Shown here piece after piece: positions 54,530 to 64,000 of a stretch of DNA of 64,000 nucleotides. The stretch lies in the NCBI RefSeq assembly GCF_913777995.1, contig NZ_CAJYVE010000050.1, positions 24,640 to 88,639 on the forward strand. Direction: 5' to 3'. Numbering within the stretch: the stretch's first letter is position 1; each line of letters begins with the position of its first letter. The notes under the pieces were generated by a model that was given only the letters and a program-made list of their open reading frames with translations, did no database searches and was not told where the DNA came from. A program made the position numbers and the translations under genes. The DNA comes from an uncultured Pseudomonas sp. GTDB taxonomy: Bacteria; Pseudomonadota; Gammaproteobacteria; Pseudomonadales; Pseudomonadaceae.

Positions 54530-55120
54530 ATGATCGGATTGAACACCGCTGCAATTTACGTCCTGCAAACCCTCGGCAGCCTTTACCTGCTGATCGTCCT
54601 GTTGCGCTTCGTCCTGCAACTGGTGCGGGCCGACTTCTACAACCCGCTGAGCCAGTTCGCGGTCAAGGCCACCCAGCCCGTACTGCGTCCGCTGCGTCGC
54701 ATCATCCCCAGCCTGTTCGGTCTGGACATGTCGTCGCTGGTGTTCGCCATCATCGTGCAGATGGTGATCATGGCCCTGACCCTGCTGCTCAGCTACGGCA
54801 CCACCGGTTCGCCCCTGCCACTGCTGATCTGGGCGATCATCGGCGTTACCGCGATGCTCCTGAACATCTTCTTCTTCGCCCTGATCATCAGCGTGATCCT
54901 CTCCTGGGTGGCGCCGGCCAGCCACAACCCTGGCGCCGAGCTGGTCAACCAGATCTGCGAACCGCTGCTGGCGCCCTTCCGCCGCATCCTGCCGAACTTG
55001 GGCGGCCTGGACATCTCGCCGATCCTGGCGTTCATGGTCATCAAGCTGCTGGACATGCTGGTCATCAACAACCTGGCGGCCATGACCGGCATGCCTCAGG
55101 TACTGCGCCTGCTGATGTAA
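54530..55120 (+). CDS. yggT: YggT family membrane protein
   Basis: A 196-residue inner-membrane protein with two YGGT modules, each a pair of helices around an amphipathic segment: VLQTLGSLYLLIVLLRFVLQL with NPLSQFAVKATQPVLRPLRR, and ALIISVILSWVAP with NQICEPLLAPFRRILP. The family is linked to osmotic tolerance and cell-division-type regions in other bacteria, without a settled function. It follows proC by 28 bases. Confidence 0.93.
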   Translation: MIGLNTAAIYVLQTLGSLYLLIVLLRFVLQLVRADFYNPLSQFAVKATQPVLRPLRRIIPSLFGLDMSSLVFAIIVQMVIMALTLLLSYGTTGSPLPLLIWAIIGVTAMLLNIFFFALIISVILSWVAPASHNPGAELVNQICEPLLAPFRRILPNLGGLDISPILAFMVIKLLDMLVINNLAAMTGMPQVLRLLM

Positions 55121-55129
55121 CCCTGCCAG

Positions 55130-55154
55130 CCCCGCAGGAGCCATTCCTGCGGGG
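55130..55154 (+). terminator. Hairpin after yggT, probable terminator
   Basis: CCCCGCAGGA (55130-55139) pairs with TCCTGCGGGG (55145-55154) over a 5-base loop, 9 bases after the yggT stop. It is followed by TTCC only, so the T-run is poor. It marks the end of the yggS-proC-yggT unit. Confidence 0.55.
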
Positions 55155-55219
55155 TTCCATGTTGCCCCTCCCCCCTCGGGTCTTTAGACTTACGCCTCTT
55201 TATTGCGAGAGCAGGGTCG

Positions 55220-56359
55220 ATGCCCACGGTCTTTCCCCACGATTCTGTCGGTCTGGTCACGCCCCAGATGGCGCACTTCAGCGAGCCGCTGCCCCTGGCC
55301 TGCGGCCGCACCCTGCCAGCCTACGAACTCATCTACGAAACCTATGGCCAGCTCAACGCCGAGCACAGCAATGCCGTGCTGATCTGTCACGCGCTGTCGG
55401 GTCATCACCACGCCGCCGGTTATCACAGCAGCGAAGACCGCAAGCCGGGCTGGTGGGACAGCTGCATCGGCCCCGGCAAACCGATCGACACCAACCGTTT
55501 CTTCGTGGTCAGCCTGAACAACCTCGGCGGCTGCAACGGTTCGACCGGTCCGGCCAGCATCGACCCGGAAACCGGCCAGCCCTGGGGTGCCAACTTCCCG
55601 GTGGTCACTGTCGAAGACTGGGTCAACAGCCAGGCACGCCTGGCCGACCGCCTGGGCATCACGCAGTGGGCCGCAGTGGTCGGCGGCAGCCTGGGTGGCA
55701 TGCAGGCGCTGCAGTGGAGCATCAGCTACCCCGAGCGCCTGCGTCACTGCATGGCCATCGCCTCGGCACCCAAGCTCTCGGCACAGAACATCGCTTTCAA
55801 CGAGGTGGCGCGCCAGGCCATCCTCACCGACCCGGACTTCCACGACGGCGCCTTCCAGAGCCGCGGCGTGATCCCCAAGCGCGGCCTGATGCTGGCGCGC
55901 ATGGTCGGCCACATCACCTACCTGTCGGATGACTCGATGGGTGAGAAATTCGGCCGCGGCCTGAAGAACGAAAAGCTCAACTACGACTTCCACAACGTGG
56001 AGTTCCAGGTCGAGAGCTACCTGCGCTACCAGGGCGAAGAGTTCTCCGGGCGCTTCGACGCCAACACCTACCTGCTGATGACCAAGGCGCTGGACTACTT
56101 CGACCCGGCGGCGCGGGACAACGACGACCTGGCCAAGACCTTCGCCGAGGCCAGTGCGAAATTCTGCGTGATGTCCTTCACCACCGACTGGCGTTTCTCG
56201 CCGGCGCGCTCGCGGGAACTGGTCGATGCGCTGATGGCCGCGCGCAAGGACGTCACCTACCTGGAAATCGACGCGCCGCAGGGCCACGACGCCTTCCTGA
56301 TCCCGAACCCGCGTTATATGCAGGCTTTCGGCAACTACATGAATCGTATTGCGCTGTGA
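55220..56359 (+). CDS. metX: Homoserine O-acyltransferase MetX
   Basis: A 379-residue alpha/beta-hydrolase-fold enzyme that acylates homoserine, the committed step of methionine synthesis. Motifs: [17 protein letters not shown], nucleophile elbow VGGSLGGMQ (Ser), [11 protein letters not shown], and the His in [11 protein letters not shown]. Pseudomonas MetX is reported to use succinyl-CoA, so homoserine O-succinyltransferase is the likely activity; sequence alone does not prove it. It is followed by metW after 7 bases. Confidence 0.95.
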   Translation: MPTVFPHDSVGLVTPQMAHFSEPLPLACGRTLPAYELIYETYGQLNAEHSNAVLICHALSGHHHAAGYHSSEDRKPGWWDSCIGPGKPIDTNRFFVVSLNNLGGCNGSTGPASIDPETGQPWGANFPVVTVEDWVNSQARLADRLGITQWAAVVGGSLGGMQALQWSISYPERLRHCMAIASAPKLSAQNIAFNEVARQAILTDPDFHDGAFQSRGVIPKRGLMLARMVGHITYLSDDSMGEKFGRGLKNEKLNYDFHNVEFQVESYLRYQGEEFSGRFDANTYLLMTKALDYFDPAARDNDDLAKTFAEASAKFCVMSFTTDWRFSPARSRELVDALMAARKDVTYLEIDAPQGHDAFLIPNPRYMQAFGNYMNRIAL

Positions 56360-56366
56360 GGACCTC

Positions 56367-56987
56367 ATGAGAGCCGATCTGGAGATCATCCAGGAGTGGA
56401 TACCCGCCGGCAGCCGCGTGCTCGACCTGGGCTGCGGCGACGGCGAGCTGCTGGCCTGGCTGCGCGACCACAAGCAGGTCACCGGCTACGGCCTGGAGAA
56501 AGACCCGGACAACATCGCCGAGTGCGTGGTCAAGGGCGTCAACGTCATCGAACAGGACCTCGACAAGGGCCTGGGCAACTTCGCCAGCAACAGCTTCGAC
56601 GTGGTGGTCATGACCCAGGCCCTGCAGGCCGTGCACTACCCCGACAAGCTGCTCGACGAGATGCTGCGTGTGGGTCGCCAGTGCATCATCACCTTCCCCA
56701 ACTTCGGCCACTGGCGCTGCCGCTGGTACCTGGCCAGCAAGGGCCGCATGCCGGTGTCGGACTTCATGCCCTATACCTGGTACAACACGCCGAACATCCA
56801 CTTCTGCACATTCAAGGACTTCGAGGCGCTGTGCCGCGAGCGCGACGCCCGGGTCATGGACCGCATGGCGGTGGACAACCAGCACCGGCACGGTTGGGCC
56901 AGCAAACTGTGGCCCAACCTGCTGGGTGAAATCGGCATCTACCGGGTCCACAGCCCCGGCCTGAGCGAGCACCAGCTCGCGGTTTGA
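56367..56987 (+). CDS. metW: MetW, methionine biosynthesis protein
   Basis: A 206-residue methyltransferase-fold protein with SAM-binding motif [27 protein letters not shown], and the family-specific [11 protein letters not shown] segment. MetW works with MetX and is needed for full homoserine acylation in Pseudomonas and related genera. ATG 56367 is chosen over an in-frame codon 18 bases earlier, which lies inside the metX stop region. The stop precedes the DUF4426 gene by 17 bases. Confidence 0.95.
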   Translation: MRADLEIIQEWIPAGSRVLDLGCGDGELLAWLRDHKQVTGYGLEKDPDNIAECVVKGVNVIEQDLDKGLGNFASNSFDVVVMTQALQAVHYPDKLLDEMLRVGRQCIITFPNFGHWRCRWYLASKGRMPVSDFMPYTWYNTPNIHFCTFKDFEALCRERDARVMDRMAVDNQHRHGWASKLWPNLLGEIGIYRVHSPGLSEHQLAV

Positions 56988-57004
56988 CCCACAGGAGCGC
57001 GCCC

Positions 57005-57433
57005 ATGCAACGCCTGGCCTGCCTGCTGTTCGCTGCCTGCCTGGCGTTGCCGGCCCTGGCCGAGGAGGCCGGGCCGGGCGAGGAACGCTTCGGCGCCTAC
57101 ACCGTGCACTACTCGGCCTTCACCTCGACCTACCTGCAGCCACAGGTGGCGCAGCAGCTCGGGCTGCTACGCGGCAAACAGCTGGGCGTGCTCAACGTCA
57201 CGGTGCTCAAGGATGGCCAGCCACAGCCTGCCCAGGTCAGCGGCACGCTACGCTCGCTGACCGGCACCGCTCAGCCGCTGGACTTCCGCACCCTGCGGGA
57301 AAAGGGCGCGGTCTATACCGTGGCGCAGTATCCTGTGCCGCAACAGGAAACCCGAATCTTCGAACTCAAGGTGCAGGCCGGCGGTGTCAGCCACCGCTTC
57401 AGCTTCCGCCAGGAACTCTTTCCGGACCCATGA
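57005..57433 (+). CDS. DUF4426 exported protein
   Basis: A 142-residue protein with a Sec signal peptide ([19 protein letters not shown]). The mature part, [26 protein letters not shown] onward, is a small beta-rich domain typical of DUF4426 and lies between metW and rdgB in many pseudomonads. Function unknown. AGGAG at 56992-56996 supports ATG 57005. The stop overlaps the rdgB start (ATGA). Confidence 0.9.
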   Translation: MQRLACLLFAACLALPALAEEAGPGEERFGAYTVHYSAFTSTYLQPQVAQQLGLLRGKQLGVLNVTVLKDGQPQPAQVSGTLRSLTGTAQPLDFRTLREKGAVYTVAQYPVPQQETRIFELKVQAGGVSHRFSFRQELFPDP

Positions 57434-58032
57434 TGACTTTCACTGAACTGGTACTGGCCAGCCATAACGGCGGCAAACTCAAAGAGCTGCAAGCCATGCT
57501 CGGCGGCAGCGTACGCCTGCGCTCGATCGGCGAATTCAGCGCCGTGGAGCCTGAGGAAACCGGCCTGTCGTTCGTCGAGAACGCCATCCTCAAGGCCCGC
57601 AACGCGGCGCGGATCTCCGGCCTGCCAGCGCTGGCCGACGACTCGGGGTTGGCGGTGGACTTTCTTGGCGGTGCACCGGGCATCTATTCGGCGCGCTACG
57701 CCGACGGCCAGGGCGACGCGGCCAACAATGCCAAGCTGCTCGCCGCGCTGAAAGACGTTCCGGATGAACAACGCGGTGCGCAGTTCGTCTGCGTACTGGC
57801 CCTGGTGCGGCATGCCGACGATCCGCTGCCGATCCTTTGCGAAGGCCTGTGGCACGGGCGCATCCTGCACGCTGCCAGCGGCGAGCATGGCTTCGGCTAC
57901 GACCCCTTGTTCTGGGTGCCGGAGCGCAGCTGCTCCAGCGCCGAACTGGCCCCGGCAGAGAAGAACCAGCTCAGCCACCGGGCCCGCGCCATGGCCCTGC
58001 TGCGCCAGCGCCTGAACCTGGGCGCGCAATGA
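57430..58032 (+). CDS. rdgB: RdgB, XTP/dITP pyrophosphatase
   Basis: A 200-residue Ham1-family enzyme that hydrolyses dITP, XTP and other deaminated purine triphosphates to keep them out of DNA and RNA. Motifs: [24 protein letters not shown], the catalytic [19 protein letters not shown] and GFGYDPLFW. Overlaps both neighbours by 4 bases (ATGA at each end), so it is translationally coupled to hemW. Confidence 0.97.
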   Translation: MMTFTELVLASHNGGKLKELQAMLGGSVRLRSIGEFSAVEPEETGLSFVENAILKARNAARISGLPALADDSGLAVDFLGGAPGIYSARYADGQGDAANNAKLLAALKDVPDEQRGAQFVCVLALVRHADDPLPILCEGLWHGRILHAASGEHGFGYDPLFWVPERSCSSAELAPAEKNQLSHRARAMALLRQRLNLGAQ

Positions 58033-59243
58033 CCCAGGATCCAGGCGTACAGCCGCTGCACCTCGACGGCAGCGGCTTTTCTTCGGCTGCGCCGCGCAGC
58101 CCGCTGGCGGTGCTGCCCCAGCTGTCGCTGTACATCCACATTCCGTGGTGCGTGCGCAAATGCCCGTATTGCGACTTCAATTCGCACGCCTCCAGCCCGG
58201 TACTGCCGGAACAGGAGTACGTCGACGCGCTGCTGGCCGACCTCGACCAGGACCTACCCCACGTGCATGGCCGTGAGCTGCGCTCGATCTTCTTTGGCGG
58301 CGGCACGCCCAGCCTGTTCAGCGCCGAAGCCCTGGGCCGCCTGCTGAAGGGTGTCGAGCAGCGCATCCGCTTTGCCCGCGACATCGAGATCACCCTAGAG
58401 GCCAACCCTGGGACCTTCGAACAGGCCAAGTTCAGCGCCTATCGCGGCCTGGGCATCAACCGCCTGTCGATCGGCATCCAGAGTTTCCAGAGCAGCAAGC
58501 TCGAAGCCCTGGGGCGCATCCACAACGGCGACGAGGCCATTCGTGCGGCCGATATGGCGCGCCAGGCCGGCTTCGACAACTTCAACCTCGACCTGATGCA
58601 CGGCCTGCCGGACCAGACCCTGGACGACGCCCTCGCCGATCTGCGCCAGGCCATCGCGCTGCAGCCCACCCACCTGTCGTGGTACCAGCTGACCCTGGAG
58701 CCCAATACGGTGTTCTGGAACCAGCCGCCGGTGCTGCCCGAAGACGACACCCTCTGGGACATCCAGGAAGCCGGCCAGCAGTTGCTCGCCGAGCACGGCT
58801 ACGCGCAGTACGAGGTCTCGGCCTACGCCCAGCCGGGGCGGGAGGCGCGCCACAACCTCAATTACTGGAGCTTCGGCGACTTCATCGGCATCGGTGCCGG
58901 TGCCCACGGCAAGCTCAGCCACCCCGACGGGCGCATCGTGCGCACTTGGAAGACCCGCCTACCCAAGGACTACCTCAACCCAGCCAAGCCCTTCCAGGCC
59001 GGCCAGAAACTGTTGCCACTGGACGAGATGCCGTTCGAATTCCTGATGAACGCGCTGCGCCTGACAAATGGCGTGGAGGCTGCATTATTTGCCGAAAGAA
59101 CCGGTCTAAGCCTCGATTCGCTGGCCGCAGGCCGCGAACAGGCCGAGAAACGCGGCTTGCTGCAGGCCGACCCGCAACGCCTGGTCGCCACGCCGCAAGG
59201 CCAGTTGTTCCTCAATGACCTGCTGCAATATTTCTTGAGCTAA
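58029..59243 (+). CDS. hemW: HemW, radical-SAM haem chaperone
   Basis: A 404-residue radical-SAM protein with the HemN/HemW cluster motif [12 protein letters not shown] (CxxxCxxC), [22 protein letters not shown], and [17 protein letters not shown]. HemW binds haem and delivers it to target proteins; it is not the coproporphyrinogen oxidase HemN, which has extra residues before the cluster. ATG 58029 overlaps the rdgB stop; a longer in-frame reading to 57837 would lie within rdgB. Confidence 0.95.
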   Translation: MTQDPGVQPLHLDGSGFSSAAPRSPLAVLPQLSLYIHIPWCVRKCPYCDFNSHASSPVLPEQEYVDALLADLDQDLPHVHGRELRSIFFGGGTPSLFSAEALGRLLKGVEQRIRFARDIEITLEANPGTFEQAKFSAYRGLGINRLSIGIQSFQSSKLEALGRIHNGDEAIRAADMARQAGFDNFNLDLMHGLPDQTLDDALADLRQAIALQPTHLSWYQLTLEPNTVFWNQPPVLPEDDTLWDIQEAGQQLLAEHGYAQYEVSAYAQPGREARHNLNYWSFGDFIGIGAGAHGKLSHPDGRIVRTWKTRLPKDYLNPAKPFQAGQKLLPLDEMPFEFLMNALRLTNGVEAALFAERTGLSLDSLAAGREQAEKRGLLQADPQRLVATPQGQLFLNDLLQYFLS

Positions 59244-59252
59244 GGAACCTGC

Positions 59253-59576
59253 ATGGACCTCGTACTCGATCTGCTGGCCAACGTCTCGCGCTGGAGCCGC
59301 AGCAATCTTTCGGAAATCGCCCTGGCGCTGGTGGGTTGTCTGCTGGTGCTGTTCGGGTCCGACATCAAGGGCTGGGTCGAACAACGGGTGGGCAGCCTGT
59401 CCAGCGCGATCCGCATCCCGCTGGTGGCCCTGGCCTGCACCGCCGGCAGCGGCCTGGCGCTGATCTATGCCACGCCCTGGGTGACCAAGGGCCTGAGCCA
59501 GTTCAACAACTACAGCCTGGCGCCGGTGCTGCTGGTGGTGCTGGTGCTGATCGGCGTGATCGCCGATCGCAAGTGA
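59253..59576 (+). CDS. DUF3392 membrane protein
   Basis: A 107-residue protein with about three membrane helices (IALALVGCLLVLFGSDIKGW, IPLVALACTAGSGLALIY, LAPVLLVVLVLIGVI), matching the DUF3392 family. Function unknown. It follows hemW by 9 bases with AAGGAA before the ATG and ends the metX-to-DUF3392 run. Confidence 0.88.
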   Translation: MDLVLDLLANVSRWSRSNLSEIALALVGCLLVLFGSDIKGWVEQRVGSLSSAIRIPLVALACTAGSGLALIYATPWVTKGLSQFNNYSLAPVLLVVLVLIGVIADRK

Positions 59577-59620
59577 AGGTAAGGCCGTTGGCAGCCTGAC
59601 GGCTTCTGGTCGGCAGGACC

Positions 59621-59653
59621 CGCTTCAGCCACGATGCCTTCGCGGCTAAAGCC
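59621..59653. repeat. Degenerate family-A REP remnant
   Basis: CGCTTCAGCCACGATGCC followed by TTCGCGGCTAAAGCC keeps both arms of the family-A REP but with mismatches and a very short spacer. It lies between the convergent DUF3392 gene and trmB. Confidence 0.6.
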
Positions 59654-59690
59654 AATACTGGTCAGTTAGACTGAACTGCCTGCCGCAGTT

Positions 59691-60425
59691 TCAGTCGACC
59701 TTCTCGAATTTCAGGTCCCAGACGCCATGCCCGAGGCGCTCGCCGCGGCGTTCGAACTTGGTGATCGGGCGCTCTTCAGGGCGTGGCACATAGCGACCGT
59801 CAGGCGCCTGGTTGCGATAGCCCGACGCGGCGCTCATCACTTCCAGCATGTGCTCGGCGTACTGCTCCCAGTCGGTGGCCATGTGGAACACGCCTCCGGG
59901 CTTGAGCTTGCTGCGCACCAGCTGGGCGAACTCCGGCTGCACGATGCGCCGCTTGTGGTGGCGGCTCTTGTGCCATGGGTCGGGGAAGAACAGCATCAGG
60001 CGGTCGAGGCTGTTGTCGGCGATGCAGCGGTTCAGCACTTCGATGGCGTCGCAGTCATAGACCCGCACGTTCTGCAGGCCCTGGGTGAGTACGCCGTTGA
60101 GCAGTGCACCAACGCCAGGCGAGTGCACCTCGACGCCGATGAAGTCGTGCTCCGGGGCAGCGGCGGCCATTTCCAGCAACGAGTGGCCCATGCCGAAGCC
60201 GATCTCCAGGGTGCGCGGCGCGCTACGCCCGAACACCTGGTCGAAGTCCACCGGCGTGTCGGTCAGTTGCAGGCCGAACAGCGGACGCCCCTGATCGAGG
60301 CCGCGCTGCTGGCCTTCGGTCATGCGCCCGGCGCGCATCACGAAGCTCTTGATGCGGCGGTGCGGACGGGCTTCGCCCGCCTCGTCAACGGGCGTGTCAG
60401 TGTTTGGAACGAGTGGATCAGTCAT
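59691..60425 (-). CDS. trmB: tRNA (guanine-46-N7)-methyltransferase
   Basis: TrmB makes m7G46 in tRNA. The 244-residue protein has the SAM motif [12 protein letters not shown] and the family signature [15 protein letters not shown], ending in [13 protein letters not shown] 60425 gives MTDPLVPN; an adjacent TTG is less likely. It starts 10 bases after the thiG stop on the same strand. Confidence 0.97.
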   Translation of the reverse strand: MTDPLVPNTDTPVDEAGEARPHRRIKSFVMRAGRMTEGQQRGLDQGRPLFGLQLTDTPVDFDQVFGRSAPRTLEIGFGMGHSLLEMAAAAPEHDFIGVEVHSPGVGALLNGVLTQGLQNVRVYDCDAIEVLNRCIADNSLDRLMLFFPDPWHKSRHHKRRIVQPEFAQLVRSKLKPGGVFHMATDWEQYAEHMLEVMSAASGYRNQAPDGRYVPRPEERPITKFERRGERLGHGVWDLKFEKVD

Positions 60426-60435
60426 CAACGGGCTC

Positions 60436-61230
60436 TTACTTGATCAGGCCATCCAGCGGCGAGGAAGCGCTGGCGTAGAGTTTGCGGGGCATGCGGCCAG
60501 CCAGATAGGCCATGCGGCCGGCGATGACCGCGTGTTTCATGGCTTCGGCCATGAGCACCGGCTGCTGGGCATGGGCGATGGCGGAGTTCATCAGCACCGC
60601 CTCGCAACCCAGTTCCATGGCGATGGTGGCGTCCGAAGCAGTGCCGACACCGGCGTCGACCAGCACGGGCACTTTGGTTTCTTCCAGGATGATCTGCAGG
60701 TTGTAGGGGTTGCAGATGCCCAGGCCGCTGCCGATCAGGCCGGCCAGCGGCATGATGGCGATACAGCCGATTTCCGCCAGCTGACGGGCGACGATCGGGT
60801 CGTCACTGGTGTAGACCATGACGTCGAAGCCGTCCTTGACCAGCACTTCGGCAGCCTTGAGGGTCTCGATGACATTGGGGAACAGAGTCTTCTGGTCGGC
60901 CAGCACTTCCAGCTTGACCAGGTTGCGGCCGTCCAGCAGCTCGCGGGCCAGGCGGCAGGTACGCACCGCCTCGGTGGCGTCGAAGCAGCCAGCGGTGTTG
61001 GGCAGGATGGTGTAACGGTCGGGCGGCAGTACGTCGAGCAGGTTCGGCTCGCCAGGGTTCTGGCCCAGGTTGGTGCGACGCACGGCGACGGTGACGATCT
61101 CGGCACCCGAAGCCTCGATGGCCTCGCGGGTCTGGTTCATGTCGACGTATTTGCCGGTGCCTACCAGCAGGCGGGACTCGAAGGTCCGACCGGCCAGGAC
61201 GAAGGGCTTGTCGCTGCGAACAGTGCTCAT
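60436..61230 (-). CDS. thiG: Thiazole synthase
   Basis: ThiG builds the thiamine thiazole phosphate from deoxyxylulose phosphate, dehydroglycine and ThiS thiocarboxylate. The 264-residue barrel begins [10 protein letters not shown], has RLLVGTGKY, the imine-forming lysine in LVKLEVLAD, and [21 protein letters not shown] 61230 is chosen by family alignment; a longer frame adds a non-conserved stretch. It follows thiS by 83 bases. Confidence 0.97.
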   Translation of the reverse strand: MSTVRSDKPFVLAGRTFESRLLVGTGKYVDMNQTREAIEASGAEIVTVAVRRTNLGQNPGEPNLLDVLPPDRYTILPNTAGCFDATEAVRTCRLARELLDGRNLVKLEVLADQKTLFPNVIETLKAAEVLVKDGFDVMVYTSDDPIVARQLAEIGCIAIMPLAGLIGSGLGICNPYNLQIILEETKVPVLVDAGVGTASDATIAMELGCEAVLMNSAIAHAQQPVLMAEAMKHAVIAGRMAYLAGRMPRKLYASASSPLDGLIK

Positions 61231-61313
61231 GGTGAAGCCTCCAGGAAATGGGTTTCGTTGCTCGGCAGGCGCCAAGGGGCGTGCCGGTGGCGCCACGTCA
61301 GCGGGTGGCCGGA

Positions 61314-61514
61314 TCAGCCGCCGCCAATGGCATGCACCACCTCGACCTGGTCGCCTTCGCTCAGGGAGGTGGTTTCATGCTGACTACGCGGCACGATGTC
61401 CAGGTTCAACTCGACAGCGACCCGACGCCCGGCAAGGTCCAGGCGGGTCAGCAGGGCCGCGACGGTCTCGCCGTCGGGCAATTCAAAGGATTCACCGTTC
61501 AACTGAATGCGCAT
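61314..61514 (-). CDS. thiS: ThiS sulfur carrier protein
   Basis: A 66-residue ubiquitin-like sulfur carrier: [21 protein letters not shown] at the start and [10 protein letters not shown] at the end, whose C-terminal glycine is adenylated and thiocarboxylated. It donates sulfur to ThiG encoded downstream. Length and ending are typical. Confidence 0.96.
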   Translation of the reverse strand: MRIQLNGESFELPDGETVAALLTRLDLAGRRVAVELNLDIVPRSQHETTSLSEGDQVEVVHAIGGG

Positions 61515-61599
61515 GCGCAGCTGCAGCCATCATTGATTAGGGGGCCCGCATTCTAGCCCGCCGAGCCTGTCTGACCAAGCCGCAGGCGCACCATTCGTC

Positions 61600-61980
61600 T
61601 CAGGCGGCGCTGCCGATGCGCCAGGCCAGCACCCCGAGGGTTGCCCAGCCGAACAGAAAGCACAGCCCGCCGAACGGCGTGACGATGCCCAGTCTGGAGA
61701 CGCCGGTCAGGGTCAGCAGGTAGAGGCTGCCGGAGAACAGCAGGATACCGGCGGCGAAGGCGAAACCCGCCCAGTTCACCAGCCGGCCGGGCATGTGCGC
61801 GGCCAACAGGGCGACGCCCAGCAGCGCCAGGCAGTGGATGAGCTGGTAGAGCACGCCGGTCTGGAAGATCGCCAGATACTCCGCGCTGAGGCGGCCTTTC
61901 AGGCCGTGGGCGGCGAACGCACCCAGGCCTACGCCGGTAAAGCCGAAGAACGCGGCCATCATCAGAAAGGTCCGAAACAT
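61600..61980 (-). CDS. DUF423 membrane protein
   Basis: A 126-residue protein with about four membrane helices. It begins MFRTFLMMAAFFGFTGVGLGAFAAHGLK, the DUF423 signature, and contains TGVLYQLIHCLALL and TPFGGLCFLFGW. Function unknown. ATG 61980 is preferred over an earlier in-frame codon at 62007. It lies upstream of thiS, same strand, and is divergent from mtgA. Confidence 0.92.
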   Translation of the reverse strand: MFRTFLMMAAFFGFTGVGLGAFAAHGLKGRLSAEYLAIFQTGVLYQLIHCLALLGVALLAAHMPGRLVNWAGFAFAAGILLFSGSLYLLTLTGVSRLGIVTPFGGLCFLFGWATLGVLAWRIGSAA

Positions 61981-62060
61981 CTGCAACTCCCGGCAAGAAT
62001 CGTTCAATCGTCAGGGGTCTGTATAATGGCCCGCTCATACCGTTCGGCCAAGCGATCTCT

Positions 62061-62765
62061 ATGCTGAGTACTATCTTCCATCGTGTCGCCCGAATTCTGC
62101 TGTGGTTTGCGGTGGTCAGCTTCCTGCTGGTGCTGGTACTGCGCTGGGTTCCACCGCCCTTCACCGCGCTGATGATCGAACGCAAGGTCGAGTCGTGGAT
62201 CGACGGCGAGCCCATCGACCTGCAGCGCGACTGGGTTTCCTGGGACAAAATCGCCGACCCGCTGAAAGTGGCGGTCATCGCCGGTGAAGACCAGAAATTC
62301 GCCGAGCACTGGGGCTTCGACGTGTCAGCCATTCAGGCGGCAATCATCCATAACGAGCGCGGCGGCTCCATCCGTGGCGCCAGCACCCTGAGCCAGCAGG
62401 TGGCCAAGAACCTGTTCCTCTGGTCGAGCCGCAGTTACCTGCGCAAGGCTCTGGAGGCCTGGTTCACCGCGCTGATCGAACTGCTGTGGTCCAAGGAGCG
62501 GATTCTCGAGGTGTACCTCAACAGCGTGGAGTGGGACGACGGCGTGTTTGGCGCCGAAGCCGCCGCGCGCCATCACTTCCATACCTCGGCGGCCAACCTG
62601 AGCATCCAGCAGGCCAGCTACCTGGCAGCCGTACTGCCCAACCCACGCAAATGGAGCGCCAGCAGCCCTGGCAGCTACATCTCGCGCCGCGCCGGCTGGA
62701 TTCGCCAGCAGATGCGCCAGCTGGGTGGTGATGGCTACCTGACCCAACTGAGCGGCAAGCAGTAG
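62061..62765 (+). CDS. mtgA: Monofunctional peptidoglycan glycosyltransferase
   Basis: MtgA polymerises lipid II into glycan strands. The 234-residue GT51 protein has one N-terminal membrane anchor (ILLWFAVVSFLLVLVLRWV), the catalytic Glu in AGEDQKFAEHWGFD, RGASTLSQQVAKNLF, and SKERILEVYLNSVEWDDGVFG. It is divergent from the DUF423 gene and convergent with rpoH across a shared terminator. Confidence 0.97.
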   Translation: MLSTIFHRVARILLWFAVVSFLLVLVLRWVPPPFTALMIERKVESWIDGEPIDLQRDWVSWDKIADPLKVAVIAGEDQKFAEHWGFDVSAIQAAIIHNERGGSIRGASTLSQQVAKNLFLWSSRSYLRKALEAWFTALIELLWSKERILEVYLNSVEWDDGVFGAEAAARHHFHTSAANLSIQQASYLAAVLPNPRKWSASSPGSYISRRAGWIRQQMRQLGGDGYLTQLSGKQ

Positions 62766-62791
62766 ACCGCCTGCATGCCGAGACTGCAACG

Positions 62792-62820
62792 AAAACGCCC
62801 CGACAAGTCGGGGCGTTTTT
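62792..62820. terminator. Bidirectional rho-independent terminator between mtgA and rpoH
   Basis: AAAACGCCCCGAC pairs with GTCGGGGCGTTTT over a 2-base loop and is followed by T on the plus strand and by T on the minus strand as well. It ends both convergent genes. Confidence 0.93.
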
Positions 62821-62835
62821 GCGAGCAGGCGCCTA

Positions 62836-63690
<855 letters not shown>

Positions 63691-63772
63691 TCAAGTACCT
63701 CCGACTCACTGGACTCGTGCCTTGTGGGCACTGCCATCATTGACCCGGAACCACGAAACAAGTTCCTGGATG

Positions 63773-63802
63773 AAAAAAAGTCAATGCTGGCAAGAAAGCA
63801 TT
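63773..63802 (-). terminator. Weak terminator at the end of ftsX
   Basis: On the minus strand AATGCT and AGCATT form a 6-bp stem with an 8-base loop, followed by GAC and seven T. The stem overlaps the ftsX stop codon. It is short and AT-rich, so read-through into rpoH is likely. Confidence 0.4.
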
Positions 63803-64000
63803 ATCGCGGTGCAAGCTCGTTCAAGTGGCGAGCGACCGCAATCCAAGCACCGATATACCCCAAGAGTACTGCACCAATCAAGAGTGACAGACCATCGGAG
63901 CCTGGCACCCCACCCAGGGCGAAGTCACTGTTGTACAGCCCGGAAAGCCCGACAACCGCGTCGTTCAGCCAGTTCAGGCCAAACGCCAGGATACCCCAGG
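63801..64000 (-). CDS. ftsX: FtsX, C-terminal end (rest outside window)
   Basis: The last ~66 codons of FtsX, the membrane part of the FtsEX complex that controls septal peptidoglycan hydrolases. The frame runs off the window edge and reads WGILAFGLNWLNDAVVGLSG, then a helix (LSLLIGAVLLGYIGAWIAV) and ends VARHLNELAPR. The composition, final helix and position before rpoH identify it. 110 bases separate it from rpoH. Confidence 0.93.
   Translation of the reverse strand, partial: WGILAFGLNWLNDAVVGLSGLYNSDFALGGVPGSDGLSLLIGAVLLGYIGAWIAVARHLNELAPR

Noticed and set aside
55121-55219. Possible SAM-type riboswitch before metX
   Set aside because: Only about 100 bases are available. They hold the yggT hairpin and a pyrimidine-rich stretch, with no conserved riboswitch core that I can recognise.

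Overview
The window looks like chromosomal DNA of a Pseudomonas of the P. putida group. It is GC-rich, and many genes are tightly packed on long runs of one strand. Two families of REP/BIME palindromes typical of fluorescent pseudomonads recur between genes. From 34 kb to the end, the housekeeping blocks (pilGHIJ-chpAC, gshB-tonB-algH-ruvX-pyrRBC', pilT-yggS-proC-yggT-metXW-rdgB-hemW, trmB-thiGS-mtgA-rpoH-ftsX) follow an order I recall from P. aeruginosa. No tRNA, rRNA, CRISPR array, insertion sequence or complete prophage is visible.

Left part (1-8.1 kb): the end of an ethanolamine permease, then eutB and eutC (ethanolamine ammonia-lyase). Next come a mqsR-mqsA toxin-antitoxin pair with a recognisable MqsA operator, an exported flavin amine oxidase with an unusual lysine/alanine/proline tail, bioA and rsmE.

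Accessory part (8.2-34.1 kb): a hemolysin-III-type membrane protein, then the LysR regulator mdcR and the complete malonate decarboxylase operon mdcABCDEGH plus the malonate importer madLM, convergent with mdcR. After that lies the most interesting locus. A five-gene minus-strand run encodes a sulfotransferase, a ~2,064-residue LEPR-motif/DUF4347/Ig-repeat surface protein, a TolC-type outer-membrane lipoprotein, an aspartyl/asparaginyl beta-hydroxylase-like protein and a second sulfotransferase. About 2 kb upstream, a second minus-strand operon encodes three membrane-fusion (HlyD-type) proteins. One carries a GAF-like domain and one is fused to an M50 site-2-protease-like membrane domain. A plus-strand tail-collar gene, a small unknown gene and a GNAT gene lie between the two. 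My inference is one export and modification system for a giant adhesin. It would use sulfation and/or Asp hydroxylation and a transporter without a visible ABC ATPase, Sec signal or RTX repeats.

Right part (34.2-64 kb): the Chp/Pil chemosensory system (chpC, a multi-Hpt chpA, pilJ, pilI, pilH, pilG) lacks pilK and chpB. Divergent from it runs gshB, a TonB-family gene, algH, ruvX, pyrR, pyrB and a metal-site-less pyrC'. Next come a TM2 protein, an NlpC/P60 peptidase and pilT (no pilU). Two further runs follow: proline, methionine, haem and nucleotide-sanitation genes, then tRNA modification, thiamine thiazole and cell-wall genes. The window ends with rpoH and the 3' end of ftsX.
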